Part shown: positions 41,535 to 50,824 of the stretch, one piece after another
Layout of the letters: each line of letters begins with the position of its first letter
Position numbering within the stretch: position 1 is the stretch's first letter
Assembly (NCBI GenBank): GCA_003003925.1
Contig: PVWP01000005.1
Coordinates: 1 to 64,000, forward strand
Source of the DNA: Aphanothece cf. minutissima CCALA 015
GTDB lineage: Bacteria; Cyanobacteriota; Cyanobacteriia; PCC-6307; Cyanobiaceae
DNA length: 64,000 nucleotides
Direction: 5' to 3'
Position numbers and translations under genes: made by a program
Notes under the pieces: model-generated
Seen by the model: only the letters and a program-made list of their open reading frames with translations
Database searches by the model: none
Told to the model about the DNA's origin: nothing

Positions 41535-41997
41535 CGTCGTAGGCCATCAGTGAACGGAACATCAGCCCGCCGCCGCTGCCGATCAGGGCGACCATCGTCA
41601 GCAGGTTCCAGAGTGAGGTGGGCTGGAAGCTCATGATCAGGGTCTGGAGCACCCCCACCGCCAGGGCCGCCACCGAGGCCAGCACCAGGAACCAGCCCCA
41701 GCGCTGGTTGTGCAGGGCGAACAGCAGGCACACCCCGATCGTGAGCGGGATCAGCAGCAGGCCGAAACCGCCGCCCAGGCCCTGGGACAGCCCGAAACCA
41801 CCGCCCCAGCCGCCGCCCCAGGCCGAGCCATAGCCACCGCCCCAGGCACCGGCAGCACGCCGGCCGAAGCGCAGGCCCAGGCCCATCGGCACCGAGCTCA
41901 CCATCACCTGGTTGAAGAACAGGAACGCCCCCATGGTGAAGAGCACGCCCCCCAGCAGGAAGCTGAAGAAGTCCCGGATCGGGTCCCTGGCGGCCAT
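41482..41997 (-). CDS. Glycine-rich multi-pass membrane protein, 171 aa
   Basis: Product not recognised. It has about four membrane helices (FFSFLLGGVLFTMGAFLFFN, LLLIPLTIGVCLLFALH, WFLVLASVAALAVGVLQTL, LWNLLTMVALIGSGGGLMF). The first two are separated by a Gly/Trp-rich loop (WGGGYGSAWGGGWGGGFG) and the C-terminus is charged (YDDGKDRQGRAEGDDRED). ATG 41997 is the start. It overlaps the next gene by 53 bases and is divergent from the dehydrogenase operon. Confidence 0.72.
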   Translation of the reverse strand: MAARDPIRDFFSFLLGGVLFTMGAFLFFNQVMVSSVPMGLGLRFGRRAAGAWGGGYGSAWGGGWGGGFGLSQGLGGGFGLLLIPLTIGVCLLFALHNQRWGWFLVLASVAALAVGVLQTLIMSFQPTSLWNLLTMVALIGSGGGLMFRSLMAYDDGKDRQGRAEGDDREDR

Positions 41998-42126
41998 GGC
42001 CCTCCTGACGGCCCCGTCATGATGGCCAGCCCCCCCGGCTTTGTCTGCCGCCGGCCGCTGACGCCCTGTTGACACCAGCCGGCACGGCAACGACCATCGG
42101 CGCATGCAGGAGGCCGAAGGAGGAGC

Positions 42127-43251
42127 ATGACGGCCGGCGCCACCTCCACCTGCAGCCTGGTGCTCCATGCCACCGAAACCGGCGACGGCGAGGAACCCCG
42201 CCAGGCCAATCGGCGCTACAAGGATCCCCGCATCGCCCTGGAGGAACGCCATCTCCAGCCCCTCCATCCGGGCGCGCTGCGGCTGCAGATGCTGCGGGTG
42301 GGCCTCTGCGGCACCGACCTGCACATGACCCAGCGGGATCCGCTCGGGTTCGTGCGCAGTTCCGCCCCCGCCTCGATTCCCCAGCAGGGCCGGGTGCTGG
42401 GCCATGAGGGCATCGGCCGGGTGATCGCCATCGGCTCCGATGTCTCACGGTTCCGGGTGGGCGACATCGTGGCGCCGGAATCGGTGCTCAGCTGCGGGGC
42501 CTGCCGCTGCTGCCGGTCGGGGGCCTTCAACCAGTGTCTCGATGCCCGACTCCTGGGCATGGAGAAGGACGGGCTGTTCGCGGCGATCGCCGATGTGCCG
42601 GCCCGATCGGCCGTGGCCATCGGCGAGCTGGCCGGGAGCGAGCGGGGCCTGCAGATGGCCGCCTGTCTGGAGCCGGCCGGGGTGGCCCTGCTGGCCTGCC
42701 GGAAAACCCAGATGGCCCCCGGCGAGCGGGTGCTGGTGTTCGGGGCCGGCCCGATCGGCTTGCTCGTGGCCATGATGGCGCGCCGGCTTCACGGCGCTTC
42801 GCAGGTGAGCGTCGTCGAACCCTCCACCTACCGCCGGGACTTCGCGGCGGCCTGGGCCGACCAGGTGGCGGAATCGGCCGAGGCGCTGCCCACCCCCGAC
42901 GGCGGCTGGGACGTGGTGGTGGAAGCCTCCGGCGTGCTCGCCAACGTCGATGCCGTGTTCCGCCGGATCGCCCCGGGCGGACGGGTGGCCCTGCTGGGCC
43001 GGGGCGGCCAGGCCCTGCGGATCGGGGCGGTGGACCACATGATCACCAACGCCATCAGCGTCATGGGGCTGCGGGGCCATCTCGGCGGGGTCTACGAACG
43101 GCTGATCGACCTCTGCCTCTCCGGGGTTCTGCCGCTGGATCGGATCGTCAGCACCACCATCGACGGGCTGGAGCGGCTGCGATCCGTGCTCGAGCACCCG
43201 GACGACATCGCCGGCGGCGACTGCAAGATCGTCATCAAGCTCGCCGATTGA
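42127..43251 (+). CDS. Zinc-dependent medium-chain dehydrogenase
   Basis: The 374-residue MDR-family dehydrogenase has the catalytic zinc ligands in GLCGTDLHM and GHEGIGRVIAIGSD. The structural-zinc cysteines are in SCGACRCCRSGAFNQC and the NAD(P)-binding VLVFGAGPIGLLVAMMA. It resembles polyol/aminocyclitol or threonine dehydrogenases and would oxidise an alcohol of a sugar-like substrate. It is the first gene of an operon with a radical SAM protein (44-base gap) and the tandem transporter (4-base gap). Confidence 0.85.
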   Translation: MTAGATSTCSLVLHATETGDGEEPRQANRRYKDPRIALEERHLQPLHPGALRLQMLRVGLCGTDLHMTQRDPLGFVRSSAPASIPQQGRVLGHEGIGRVIAIGSDVSRFRVGDIVAPESVLSCGACRCCRSGAFNQCLDARLLGMEKDGLFAAIADVPARSAVAIGELAGSERGLQMAACLEPAGVALLACRKTQMAPGERVLVFGAGPIGLLVAMMARRLHGASQVSVVEPSTYRRDFAAAWADQVAESAEALPTPDGGWDVVVEASGVLANVDAVFRRIAPGGRVALLGRGGQALRIGAVDHMITNAISVMGLRGHLGGVYERLIDLCLSGVLPLDRIVSTTIDGLERLRSVLEHPDDIAGGDCKIVIKLAD

Positions 43252-43295
43252 CAAGCCCGCCGATAGACCGCCGCCCACACCCACTGATCACCAGC

Positions 43296-44504
43296 ATGGC
43301 CAACCCCTTTCCCCTGGACGGCGAAACGTTCCTGAAGATCCGCATCTCCGTGCGGATGCTGAAGTGCAACTTCAGCTGCAGCTACTGCGTGGCGGCGGCG
43401 GGCCAGAGCCAGGTGAGCGGCATCGACTACAGCCGGGGCACCAGACGCAACATGTGGGGCACCGAGGAGGGCCGGGGCATGGCCCGCAGGGCGATCGAAT
43501 GGGCCGCCTCCCTGCCCTATCGCATCGGCGTTCGCTACGACGTGCACGGGGAGCCCTTCCTCAACGCCGACGTGATCGAGGACCTGATCTGGCTCACCGC
43601 CCAGCCCAATGTGGCCTTCGTGGAGGTGCAGACCAACGCGTCGCTGTTCAAGAAACGGCTGCCGGAACTGGCCGGCCCCATCGAGCCCTCCAGGCTCAAA
43701 CTCTTCTGCACCTTCCATCACACCGAGATCGGCCTCGACGACTTCCTCGCCAACGTGACCCTGGCCGCCGAGCTGGGCTTCGACGTGGTGGTCAACACCC
43801 TGCTCTCCACCGACAACGTGGCGATCATCCGCGAGGCCCTGGCGCGCTGCGCCGAGCTGGCCATCCCCACCTCCGCGGATCTGAAGTTTCCCGGCTTCGA
43901 TGTGCCCGCCACCGAGGCGATGAGCGATGCCGTCGATGTGGACAAGCGGGCCCGGCATTTCCTCAGCCAGGACCCGATCGAGGCCCTGCTGGCAGCCGGT
44001 GAACCCGGCCTGGAGGTGTTCCGCACCATGGCCGACAGCGGACCCCTCGGCCGGGAGATCCGCTTCCTGGCCGCCCTGCTGGTGGGCCTCTACGGCGGCA
44101 AGGGGCGGCTCTGCTCGGCCGGCCACGACTACCTGATCGTCGACAACTGGGGCGATGTCTTCCCCTGCACGAGCTACGCCGACACCCGCATGGGCCGCCT
44201 GGGCTCGGTGCTGGATCCCGGCTTCGTTCCGGCCCTGCGGGAGGCGGTCTATGCCCCCTGCCAGTACGCCGAAACCTGCCACCAGAAGGAGGAGTACGGC
44301 AACCTGCGCCTGCTTCGCGAACACCGCGACCTGCAGACGATGAGCCTCAACTGTGTGTGCGGCGAGGGCAAGGCGGTGGACCCCCGGACCCTGTTCGACA
44401 GCCGCCTGGCCCTGCTGGAGACCGCCCGCCACAATCCCCAGACCGGCCGCGTCGGCAGGCCCGCCACCGCCGGCGCCGCCCCCGCCGTCGCCCCGGTCGC
44501 CTAG
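43296..44504 (+). CDS. Radical SAM protein with C-terminal cysteine cluster
   Basis: The 402-residue protein has the radical SAM [4Fe-4S] motif CNFSCSYC (CxxxCxxC, about residues 25-32) and the SAM-site strand VRYDVHGEPFLN. The C-terminal SPASM/twitch-like cysteines are in GRLCSAGHDYLI, GDVFPCTSYADT, APCQYAETCHQ and LNCVCGEG. It could modify a sugar or peptide in the pathway of this locus. It sits between the dehydrogenase and the transporter in one operon. The last 40 residues are an Ala/Pro-rich tail. Confidence 0.82.
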   Translation: MANPFPLDGETFLKIRISVRMLKCNFSCSYCVAAAGQSQVSGIDYSRGTRRNMWGTEEGRGMARRAIEWAASLPYRIGVRYDVHGEPFLNADVIEDLIWLTAQPNVAFVEVQTNASLFKKRLPELAGPIEPSRLKLFCTFHHTEIGLDDFLANVTLAAELGFDVVVNTLLSTDNVAIIREALARCAELAIPTSADLKFPGFDVPATEAMSDAVDVDKRARHFLSQDPIEALLAAGEPGLEVFRTMADSGPLGREIRFLAALLVGLYGGKGRLCSAGHDYLIVDNWGDVFPCTSYADTRMGRLGSVLDPGFVPALREAVYAPCQYAETCHQKEEYGNLRLLREHRDLQTMSLNCVCGEGKAVDPRTLFDSRLALLETARHNPQTGRVGRPATAGAAPAVAPVA

Positions 44505-44508
44505 CCGG

Positions 44509-47202
44509 ATGGCCAGGGTCTGGATCTTTGCGCTGCTGGCCTCCCTGGGGGGCCTGCTGTTCGGTTTCAACGCCACGACCCTCGGCCTGGTGGCTGCAAC
44601 GGCGGCCAACGACTGGTCGCTCAGCCTGGGCTCCCAGGTGCTGCTCAGCGGCGCCTTCTTCCTCGGCGCCATCCTCGGCACCGTCTTCATGGGGCGCTTC
44701 GGGGATGGGCTGAGCCGCCGGGATGTGATCACCACCAGTGCCGCCTGCTACGCCTTCTTCGGCTTTGCCTGCGCCATCTCCGAGCGCTTCGAGGAGCTGG
44801 TGGTGGCCCGCTTCTTCCTGGGGCTGATCGTCGGCGTCACCTCCCTGGCCATCCCCCTCTACATCGCCGAAATCTCCTCGGCCAGGCACCGGGGCGCCCT
44901 CGTGTCCCTCAACCAGCTGAGCATCACCCTGGGGATCGTGCTCGCCTTCGTGATCGAGACCAGGCTGGTGGACGACCAGGACCTGTCCCAGCTGTACACG
45001 ATCAGCGGCATCCTGGCCGTGATCGTCAGCATCGGCGCGATCATCCTGCCGGATTCCCCCGCCTGGCTGATCAAGCAGGGCGATGGGGACGCCGCCCGCG
45101 CGGTGCTGAAGGTGATCCACGGCCCGAAGGCGGACGCCGAGGTGGCCGCCATCGAGGAGAGCCTGGCGGACAGCCATCCGAACGTGTGGGTGGGGCTGCT
45201 GGAGCCCGCGAATCGCCGGCTGCTGGGCATCGGCATCCTGCTGTTCGCCATCCAGCAGCTGAGCGGCATCAATTTCGTGCTGCAGATGGCGGGGGACGGT
45301 TCCCTCTTCCAGGGCCTCGACCTGGGCTGGGATCTGGTGATCGTGGTCGGGCTGGTCAATCTGTTCAGCACCCTGCTGTTCGTGCTGCTGGTGGATCGCC
45401 TGGGGCGCCGGCCCCTGCTGCTGGTCGGCCTGGTGGGTCTGGCCCTGTGCCTGACCGGGCTGATTCTTGAATCCACCACCGGCGTTTTCCCCGCCACGCT
45501 GGCGGCCGCGAGCCCCTTCCTGCTGCTGGGCTACGTGGCCTTCTTCGCCATCGGCCTGGGCCCCCTGCCCTGGCTGTTCGTGGCCGAGATGTATCCCCTG
45601 CCCGTGCGGGGCCTCTCGATGAGCCTGCCGATCACCGTCAACTGGCTGATCAATGCCGTCATGGTGTTCGCCGCCCTGTCGGTCGACTCCCCGGACGACA
45701 CCCTGGCGATCTACGGGATCTCGCTGGCCACCACCGTGCTGGCGATTCCGCTGTGCTTTGTCCTGGTCCCGGAGACGCGGCGGCTGCGGTTCTCCCAGAT
45801 CCGCCGCACCTGGCACCGGTCGGGGACGGCCAATGAGCGCAACGAGATCGCCGCCACGCTGGCCACCACCGTCGTGACCATCGGCGGCATCTTCTTCGGC
45901 TACAACCTGACCGTCATCGCCGGTGCCCTGCTGCAGATCCGGCCGGCGTTCGCCCTCACCCCCTTCAGCAGCGGGCTGGTGGTGAGCGCGGTGCTCATCG
46001 GGGCGATCCTGGGGTCCTTCGTCAGCGGCAACCTGGCGGCGGCCTTCGGCCGGCGCTACATGCTGATGACAACGACCGTCGTTCTCATCGTCGGCACCGC
46101 CGTCTCCGGCCTCTCCGACTCGGTGCAGGTCCTGGTGCTCGGTCGCCTCGTCACGGGCCTGGCCACCGGCGTGACCGCCAGCATCGTGCCGCTGTACATC
46201 ACCGAAATCGCCCCGGCCCCGATCCGGGGCCGGCTGAACGCCATTCAGAATCTGGCGGTCGGCATCGGCGCCCTCATCGCCTACGGAACCAACACCCTGC
46301 TGATGGCCGTGCCGGAGGGTTGGCGGGCCATGCTCTACCTGGGGTCCGTGCCGGCGCTGCTGCTGGGGATCGGGGCCCTGTTCCTGCCGGAATCGCCCCG
46401 CTGGCTGATCGCCAGGTCCCGCTTCAGCACCGCCGAACGGATGCTGCAGAAGCTCTGCGTCGCCAACCCCAGGGAGGAGGTGGCGCAGATCCAGGCCAGC
46501 GCCGAACACACCCCGGCGGGGGCGGGGACGACGCCCCTGTTCTCCACAACCATCCGGCCGCCCCTGCTGATCGGCCTGACCCTGGTGTTCTTCCAGGAGT
46601 GCACGGGCATCATCATCGTCACCTACTACAGCCCGACGATCTTTCAGGCCTGCGGGGTGAGCGATCCCACCACCGCCAGCCTGCTCACCACGATCGGCGT
46701 CGGTGGCTTCGGCCTGGCCATGAGCAGCCTCTCCTTCCTGCTCGTCGATCGGCTGGGGCGCCGCACCCAGTTCCTGATGGGCATCCTCGGTGTGCTCACC
46801 AGTTCAATCGGCTTCGGATGGATCTTCGCCGTGCTGCCCCAGGGCACCCCTGCGGTTCAGTCTCTTGTTCTGATCTGTTTCATCCTGTTTGTGTCCTCCT
46901 TTTCCCTGAGCCTGGCCCCCGTCTGCGGCATGGTGGTGTCGGAGATCTTTCCCCAGGCGGTGAGAGATCGGGCCATCGGCTTCGTGATCGCCTTCCAGCT
47001 GCTCTGCGGCATGGTGGCGTCCTTTGTGTTCCCCATGCTCGCCGATGCCCTGGGACTGGCGGTGGTGTTCTTCATCAATGCCGCCATCGCCGCGATGGGG
47101 CTGCCCTTCTGGTCTTCCGTGATGCCGGAAACCCGGGGCAGGAGCCTGGAGGCCATCGAGCAGCACTGGCTGGCGGGGCAGAGCCCCGCGACCCTGCGAT
47201 GA
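44509..47202 (+). CDS. Tandem fusion of two MFS sugar porters, 897 aa
   Basis: One uninterrupted frame encodes two complete sugar-porter (MFS) domains. Domain 1 (about 1-430): GGLLFGFNATTLGLVAA, PLYIAEISSARHRGALVSLN, PDSPAWL, QQLSGINFVLQM, VDRLGRRPLL, VAEMYPLPVRG, VPETRRL. Domain 2 (about 440-890): GGIFFGYNLTVIAGALL, PLYITEIAPAPIRGRLNA, PESPRWL, FFQECTGIIIV, VDRLGRRTQFL, VVSEIFPQAVRD, MPETRGRSLE. Each has about 12 helices, giving about 24 in total. The linker IRRTWHRSGTANERNEIAAT is short. Sugar porters are normally single proteins of 450-500 residues. Confidence 0.88.
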   Translation: MARVWIFALLASLGGLLFGFNATTLGLVAATAANDWSLSLGSQVLLSGAFFLGAILGTVFMGRFGDGLSRRDVITTSAACYAFFGFACAISERFEELVVARFFLGLIVGVTSLAIPLYIAEISSARHRGALVSLNQLSITLGIVLAFVIETRLVDDQDLSQLYTISGILAVIVSIGAIILPDSPAWLIKQGDGDAARAVLKVIHGPKADAEVAAIEESLADSHPNVWVGLLEPANRRLLGIGILLFAIQQLSGINFVLQMAGDGSLFQGLDLGWDLVIVVGLVNLFSTLLFVLLVDRLGRRPLLLVGLVGLALCLTGLILESTTGVFPATLAAASPFLLLGYVAFFAIGLGPLPWLFVAEMYPLPVRGLSMSLPITVNWLINAVMVFAALSVDSPDDTLAIYGISLATTVLAIPLCFVLVPETRRLRFSQIRRTWHRSGTANERNEIAATLATTVVTIGGIFFGYNLTVIAGALLQIRPAFALTPFSSGLVVSAVLIGAILGSFVSGNLAAAFGRRYMLMTTTVVLIVGTAVSGLSDSVQVLVLGRLVTGLATGVTASIVPLYITEIAPAPIRGRLNAIQNLAVGIGALIAYGTNTLLMAVPEGWRAMLYLGSVPALLLGIGALFLPESPRWLIARSRFSTAERMLQKLCVANPREEVAQIQASAEHTPAGAGTTPLFSTTIRPPLLIGLTLVFFQECTGIIIVTYYSPTIFQACGVSDPTTASLLTTIGVGGFGLAMSSLSFLLVDRLGRRTQFLMGILGVLTSSIGFGWIFAVLPQGTPAVQSLVLICFILFVSSFSLSLAPVCGMVVSEIFPQAVRDRAIGFVIAFQLLCGMVASFVFPMLADALGLAVVFFINAAIAAMGLPFWSSVMPETRGRSLEAIEQHWLAGQSPATLR

Positions 47203-47296
47203 GCGTGGACCAGGAGAAACCGTGGGCCCGGCGAAACGCTGGAGCTTCCATCGCCGCTGCCGCCCCTGCGTTCATGGCCCCTCCTTCCATACGTCC

Positions 47297-48478
47297 CTAG
47301 CTGGATCTGCCTGCCGTTGCATAGGGTTCTGCGGTTGCAACTCCTCGGAAATGGGGCATGACCTCCTGTGCGAAGAGTTCGAGATTGCGCTTCGTTTGTG
47401 CAGGCGGCAGGCTGCCGAATTGCATGATGGCGCAGAGATGACCGATGCCAAGCCGCTGCTGGAACTCCTCCAGACGGCGACGGACGGTGTCGGGTGACCC
47501 CACGAGGAACATGCCGAGTTTATCGACGGCCTCCAGGGTATGTCCCCCCATCAACGTTTCGCGGCTTGTGATGAGGAGTGTTTTCAGCGAGGAAATCGAT
47601 GTGTAGCCAGGCGGCAACAACATCTCATTGGTCATGCGCAGAAACTTGTTGAAGAAGGCCTCAATATGGGGTTTGGCCTCGCTTCGGGCGATGTCATCGG
47701 TTTCTGCCACATAGATGGGCAGGGCCATGCCCAGCTGCTCGGGACTCGCGGTGTATCCGTACTCGCTGGCACACGTGCGGTAGGTCTCCATCAGACCGCT
47801 CACCACATCGACGGGGCTATACACATTCAGATAGATGTACTTTCGTTGGGGATGGGCCGCCCAACGGATGGTTTCCAGACTGCCCCCGGAGGGGATCATG
47901 ACTTCGGGGTGGGGCTGCTGAAAGGGACGCGGCCACAGATTGACGTATTGGTAGCTGTAATGCTTGCCCTCAAATGGGAAGGGCCCCTCCTCGGTCCACG
48001 CCCGGATGATCAGGTCGTGAGCTTCATGGAAACGCTCCAACGAATACGTGGGATTGACTCCGGTGGCATGATATTCGACCCCGATCCCTCTGACAAAACC
48101 AGCAATGAAACGGCCGCCAGTGATGTTATCGATCATGGCGTATTCTTCCGCCACCGCGAGGGGATTCGACAACAGGGGCAACGCACGACCGAGGATGCAG
48201 ATCTTTGCTCTCTTGATGCTTCTGGAGAGCGCGCCTGCCATCACCCCCGGCGCCGGCATCAGACCATAGGCGGACTGGTGATGCTCATTGACACACACAC
48301 CATCAAAACCAAGCGCATCGGCCAGTTCCAGCTCATCAAGATAGCGGTTATAGAGCTGATGGCCAATCCTGGGATCGTAATAACTGTTGGGGAGCACCAG
48401 GCTCGCCGAAACATGCTTGTCAACGTAATCCAGGTCGAGCGCCCCGTAGGGCATCAAGTGAAAGGAATAGAATTTCAT
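47297..48478 (-). CDS. Luciferase-like (LLM) flavin-dependent monooxygenase
   Basis: The 393-residue protein is of the bacterial luciferase/LLM fold: MKFYSFHLMPYGALDL, GFDGVCVNEHHQSAYGLMPA, the flavin-site ILGRALPLLSNPLAVAEEYA, DNITGGRFIAGFVRGIGVEY and a C-terminal DTVRRRLEEFQQRLGIGHL. It uses reduced FMN supplied by a separate reductase, none of which is adjacent. ATG 48478 overlaps the hydrolase stop (ATGA). Base composition is less GC-rich than the flanks. It would oxidise or cleave an aldehyde, ketone or polyketide-like chain. Confidence 0.88.
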   Translation of the reverse strand: MKFYSFHLMPYGALDLDYVDKHVSASLVLPNSYYDPRIGHQLYNRYLDELELADALGFDGVCVNEHHQSAYGLMPAPGVMAGALSRSIKRAKICILGRALPLLSNPLAVAEEYAMIDNITGGRFIAGFVRGIGVEYHATGVNPTYSLERFHEAHDLIIRAWTEEGPFPFEGKHYSYQYVNLWPRPFQQPHPEVMIPSGGSLETIRWAAHPQRKYIYLNVYSPVDVVSGLMETYRTCASEYGYTASPEQLGMALPIYVAETDDIARSEAKPHIEAFFNKFLRMTNEMLLPPGYTSISSLKTLLITSRETLMGGHTLEAVDKLGMFLVGSPDTVRRRLEEFQQRLGIGHLCAIMQFGSLPPAQTKRNLELFAQEVMPHFRGVATAEPYATAGRSS

Positions 48479-49260
48479 GCCGATGCCTTCGCCATAAAGT
48501 CTTTGAGGTCCTCAAGCCAAAGATCAGGTGCATCGAGCATGGGCATATGACCGCAGTCCGTATAGATCTTGAGCTGAGAGTGGGGGATCATCTCGTGGTA
48601 GCGATGGGCATAGATCTCGGGGAAGAGCCTGTCGCTGTCACCCCATTGAATCAGGGTTGGCATCGTCAGTCGATGCAACCATTTACGTAGATGTGGATTA
48701 TGAAAACGAGGATACCAGGCCAAGCGGGCGGCCATCTGTCTTGCCTTCAACAGGAATTCGAGATCGCCTTCACTCGATTGCTTCGCTCGCATGGTTTCCC
48801 TGGCCTGCTGACTGACAACCAGATGGCAGATCGTTTCTTCCGGGTTCCAGAGGAAGGCATCTCCCATGGGGCTGCCGTCAACGCGGATGCCGGCAGCGGA
48901 ACACAGGCTGAGGCTTCTGATGCGTTGCGGCTGCATGACAGCAATTTCCGCGGCCAGCCAGCCGCCCAGGCAGTGGCCGGCGAGATGGCATGTCTCAATC
49001 TGCAGCGCGTCCAGGACATCGAGGTAGAACAGGGCCAGATCAGCCATGCCGTCGATCCAGTCTCCCGAGCTCGATGCGCCAAATCCGGGATGATCGGGGA
49101 AAATCACATCGTTGCGCTCAGTCAGTCTGGAAAGAACGCTCTCCCATGATGGTCGTCCATCGAGGCCATGCAAAAGCAACAGCGGCTCCCCTTTGCCGCC
49201 ACGCTGATAAAAGACCTGACAGCTTCGGACGTCGGTTGTGCAGTCAGTGATCATGGGCAT
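48475..49260 (-). CDS. Alpha/beta hydrolase with cysteine nucleophile
   Basis: The 261-residue protein has LLLLHGLDGRPSWESVLSRL (oxyanion hole), PDHPGFGASS, and the nucleophile elbow AGHCLGGWLA, where Cys replaces the usual Ser. Asp is in QWGDSDRLFPE and His in DCGHMPMLDAP, so the triad is Cys-Asp-His. A Cys nucleophile suggests acyl transfer or dienelactone-type chemistry rather than simple ester hydrolysis. Its stop overlaps the LLM start (ATGA). ATG 49260 and 49254 are both possible starts. Confidence 0.88.
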   Translation of the reverse strand: MPMITDCTTDVRSCQVFYQRGGKGEPLLLLHGLDGRPSWESVLSRLTERNDVIFPDHPGFGASSSGDWIDGMADLALFYLDVLDALQIETCHLAGHCLGGWLAAEIAVMQPQRIRSLSLCSAAGIRVDGSPMGDAFLWNPEETICHLVVSQQARETMRAKQSSEGDLEFLLKARQMAARLAWYPRFHNPHLRKWLHRLTMPTLIQWGDSDRLFPEIYAHRYHEMIPHSQLKIYTDCGHMPMLDAPDLWLEDLKDFMAKASA

Positions 49261-49368
49261 CGTCGAAGCCGAACCGAAGCGTCAGCTGTTGGCCATCCGG
49301 TCCTGGGGCGGCACGTTGTGGCTGCGATCGTTGTGGTGGCCGTGTCCGCGAAATCTCCATGGTGGCTT

Positions 49369-50556
49369 TCAGGCAGAGACGTCATCGCGGACGCCGCCAT
49401 GGACCAACCCCCGATAGAGCTGATGGTGTCTTTCGATGGAATCATGCCATGGGAAATTCTCACAGACCTTCCGTCCGTTCCTGATCATGGCTGCCTTGGA
49501 GGATTCTGACATAGCCATGAACTGATGGATGGCCTTCTCGATGGACTCAGCGCCCAGTCCGTCCATTCGGATCGCGCATGCTTCCGTGAGATATTCATTC
49601 ATTCCTCCGACAAACGAAGCGATCAAGGGTGTGCCGCACGCCAGTGTCTCGATGCCAACGAGGCCAAAGGGCTCATGGATACTGGGAAAGATCACAGCGT
49701 CGGCTGCTCGAATGAAATTAAACTTGTCATGACCCGAGGTGAAGGGAATCCGGTGCAAGTTATCTCGCTGGCGTGACAGATTCTCGAGCCGTTGATACAA
49801 TTCAGGATTGGAGCCATCCTGCCCTCCCATCACAATTAGATCGACCCCGCTTGGCAATCGGACATCGAGCAAGCGTCCGACATTTTTCATCGTATCGATA
49901 CGACCGAAATACAGCAGTTTCGTGGCGTTCTTTCCTGGAAGCTTCTTCTCTTCAAAGGGAATCGCTTGAACGTCGCCCAGATGGATGCCGTGCGGGATGA
50001 CTTGTGAATGGGGCGGTCCATCCAGCCTGAGTTGATCGCTCCGGTTCAGGAAGATGGCCATGTCTGACGCCTGGATGCATTCGCGCTCCAATCGCTCAAT
50101 CTCGGCCACAATCGACCGTTCGACGGGCGGAGGAGCAATGGTCTCCCTTTTCAGATCCTCCATCAACAGGGAATAACTCAATTGGGTCGTGTACACCGAC
50201 TTGATGTCGCCTCCCCAGTAGCTTGCCAAGGCGTTGCCGACCGGAATGGACGTCCAGTCCTGCATGTGGATGATATCGGGCCGGCTCAGGTTCTTGATCG
50301 CATGGACGATTTGAGTGGGAGCGTTCATCAGGGTCTGCATAATAAAGTCACGACCCAGGCCTTCCCTGTACCCACAGGCGAACACCTCGATTTGATCCGT
50401 TACTTTTTGATCGCCATTGTTCCACCGCAAATCCAAAACCTGGATCCTGATGGATGGATCCGCTTTGGCCAGGCCTTCAATGATTTCCTTGACCGAGACT
50501 CCCAAGCCGCAGGAGGGCTTGAATGGGTTGTCACAGAGAAGGAATAGGATCTTCAT
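49369..50556 (-). CDS. Glycosyltransferase family 4 protein
   Basis: The 395-residue GT-B enzyme starts MKILFLLCDNPFKPSCGLGV. It has the acceptor-side IIHMQDWTSIPVGNALASYW, VIPHGIHLG, the nucleotide-sugar strand KLLYFGRIDTMKNVGRLLD and the EX7E-type site FPSIHEPFGLVGIETLACGT. It probably adds a sugar to the product of this locus or to a lipid. The 268 bases upstream (50557-50824) hold no confident gene. Base composition is less GC-rich than the carboxylic acid reductase gene before it. Confidence 0.92.
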   Translation of the reverse strand: MKILFLLCDNPFKPSCGLGVSVKEIIEGLAKADPSIRIQVLDLRWNNGDQKVTDQIEVFACGYREGLGRDFIMQTLMNAPTQIVHAIKNLSRPDIIHMQDWTSIPVGNALASYWGGDIKSVYTTQLSYSLLMEDLKRETIAPPPVERSIVAEIERLERECIQASDMAIFLNRSDQLRLDGPPHSQVIPHGIHLGDVQAIPFEEKKLPGKNATKLLYFGRIDTMKNVGRLLDVRLPSGVDLIVMGGQDGSNPELYQRLENLSRQRDNLHRIPFTSGHDKFNFIRAADAVIFPSIHEPFGLVGIETLACGTPLIASFVGGMNEYLTEACAIRMDGLGAESIEKAIHQFMAMSESSKAAMIRNGRKVCENFPWHDSIERHHQLYRGLVHGGVRDDVSA

Positions 50557-50824
50557 GCACTGAGGCCAGGATTCCGCACGCCGATCCCATGTTCAACAGG
50601 AAGGAGGGATCGAAGACAATGAAGCATGCCGAAGCAAACGACTTGGAGTGGGCAGAAACCGCGGAACTCACCCAACCAACGTAACCGAAGGCTATGGAGC
50701 TCGCCACGATTCCGGGGATGCGGATGATCTGGCTGCTGGCGGTCATCCACACCAGGCTCGACGCCGATCCCAGGGCGAAGGCCGGACGGCCCCTGCGGGA
50801 GAGGGAGTGAGCGAAGGGGCCGCC

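Noticed and set aside
44347..46509. 720-codon open frame antisense to the tandem MFS gene
   Set aside because: The sense strand has two full sets of sugar-porter motifs. The antisense translation is a Gln/Gly/His-rich artefact of codon bias.
50557..50824. Minus-strand frame with a hydrophobic IIRIPGIVASSIAFGYVGWV stretch between car and GT4
   Set aside because: No good start, no family match and overlapping alternative frames. Left as leader or remnant sequence rather than called as a gene.
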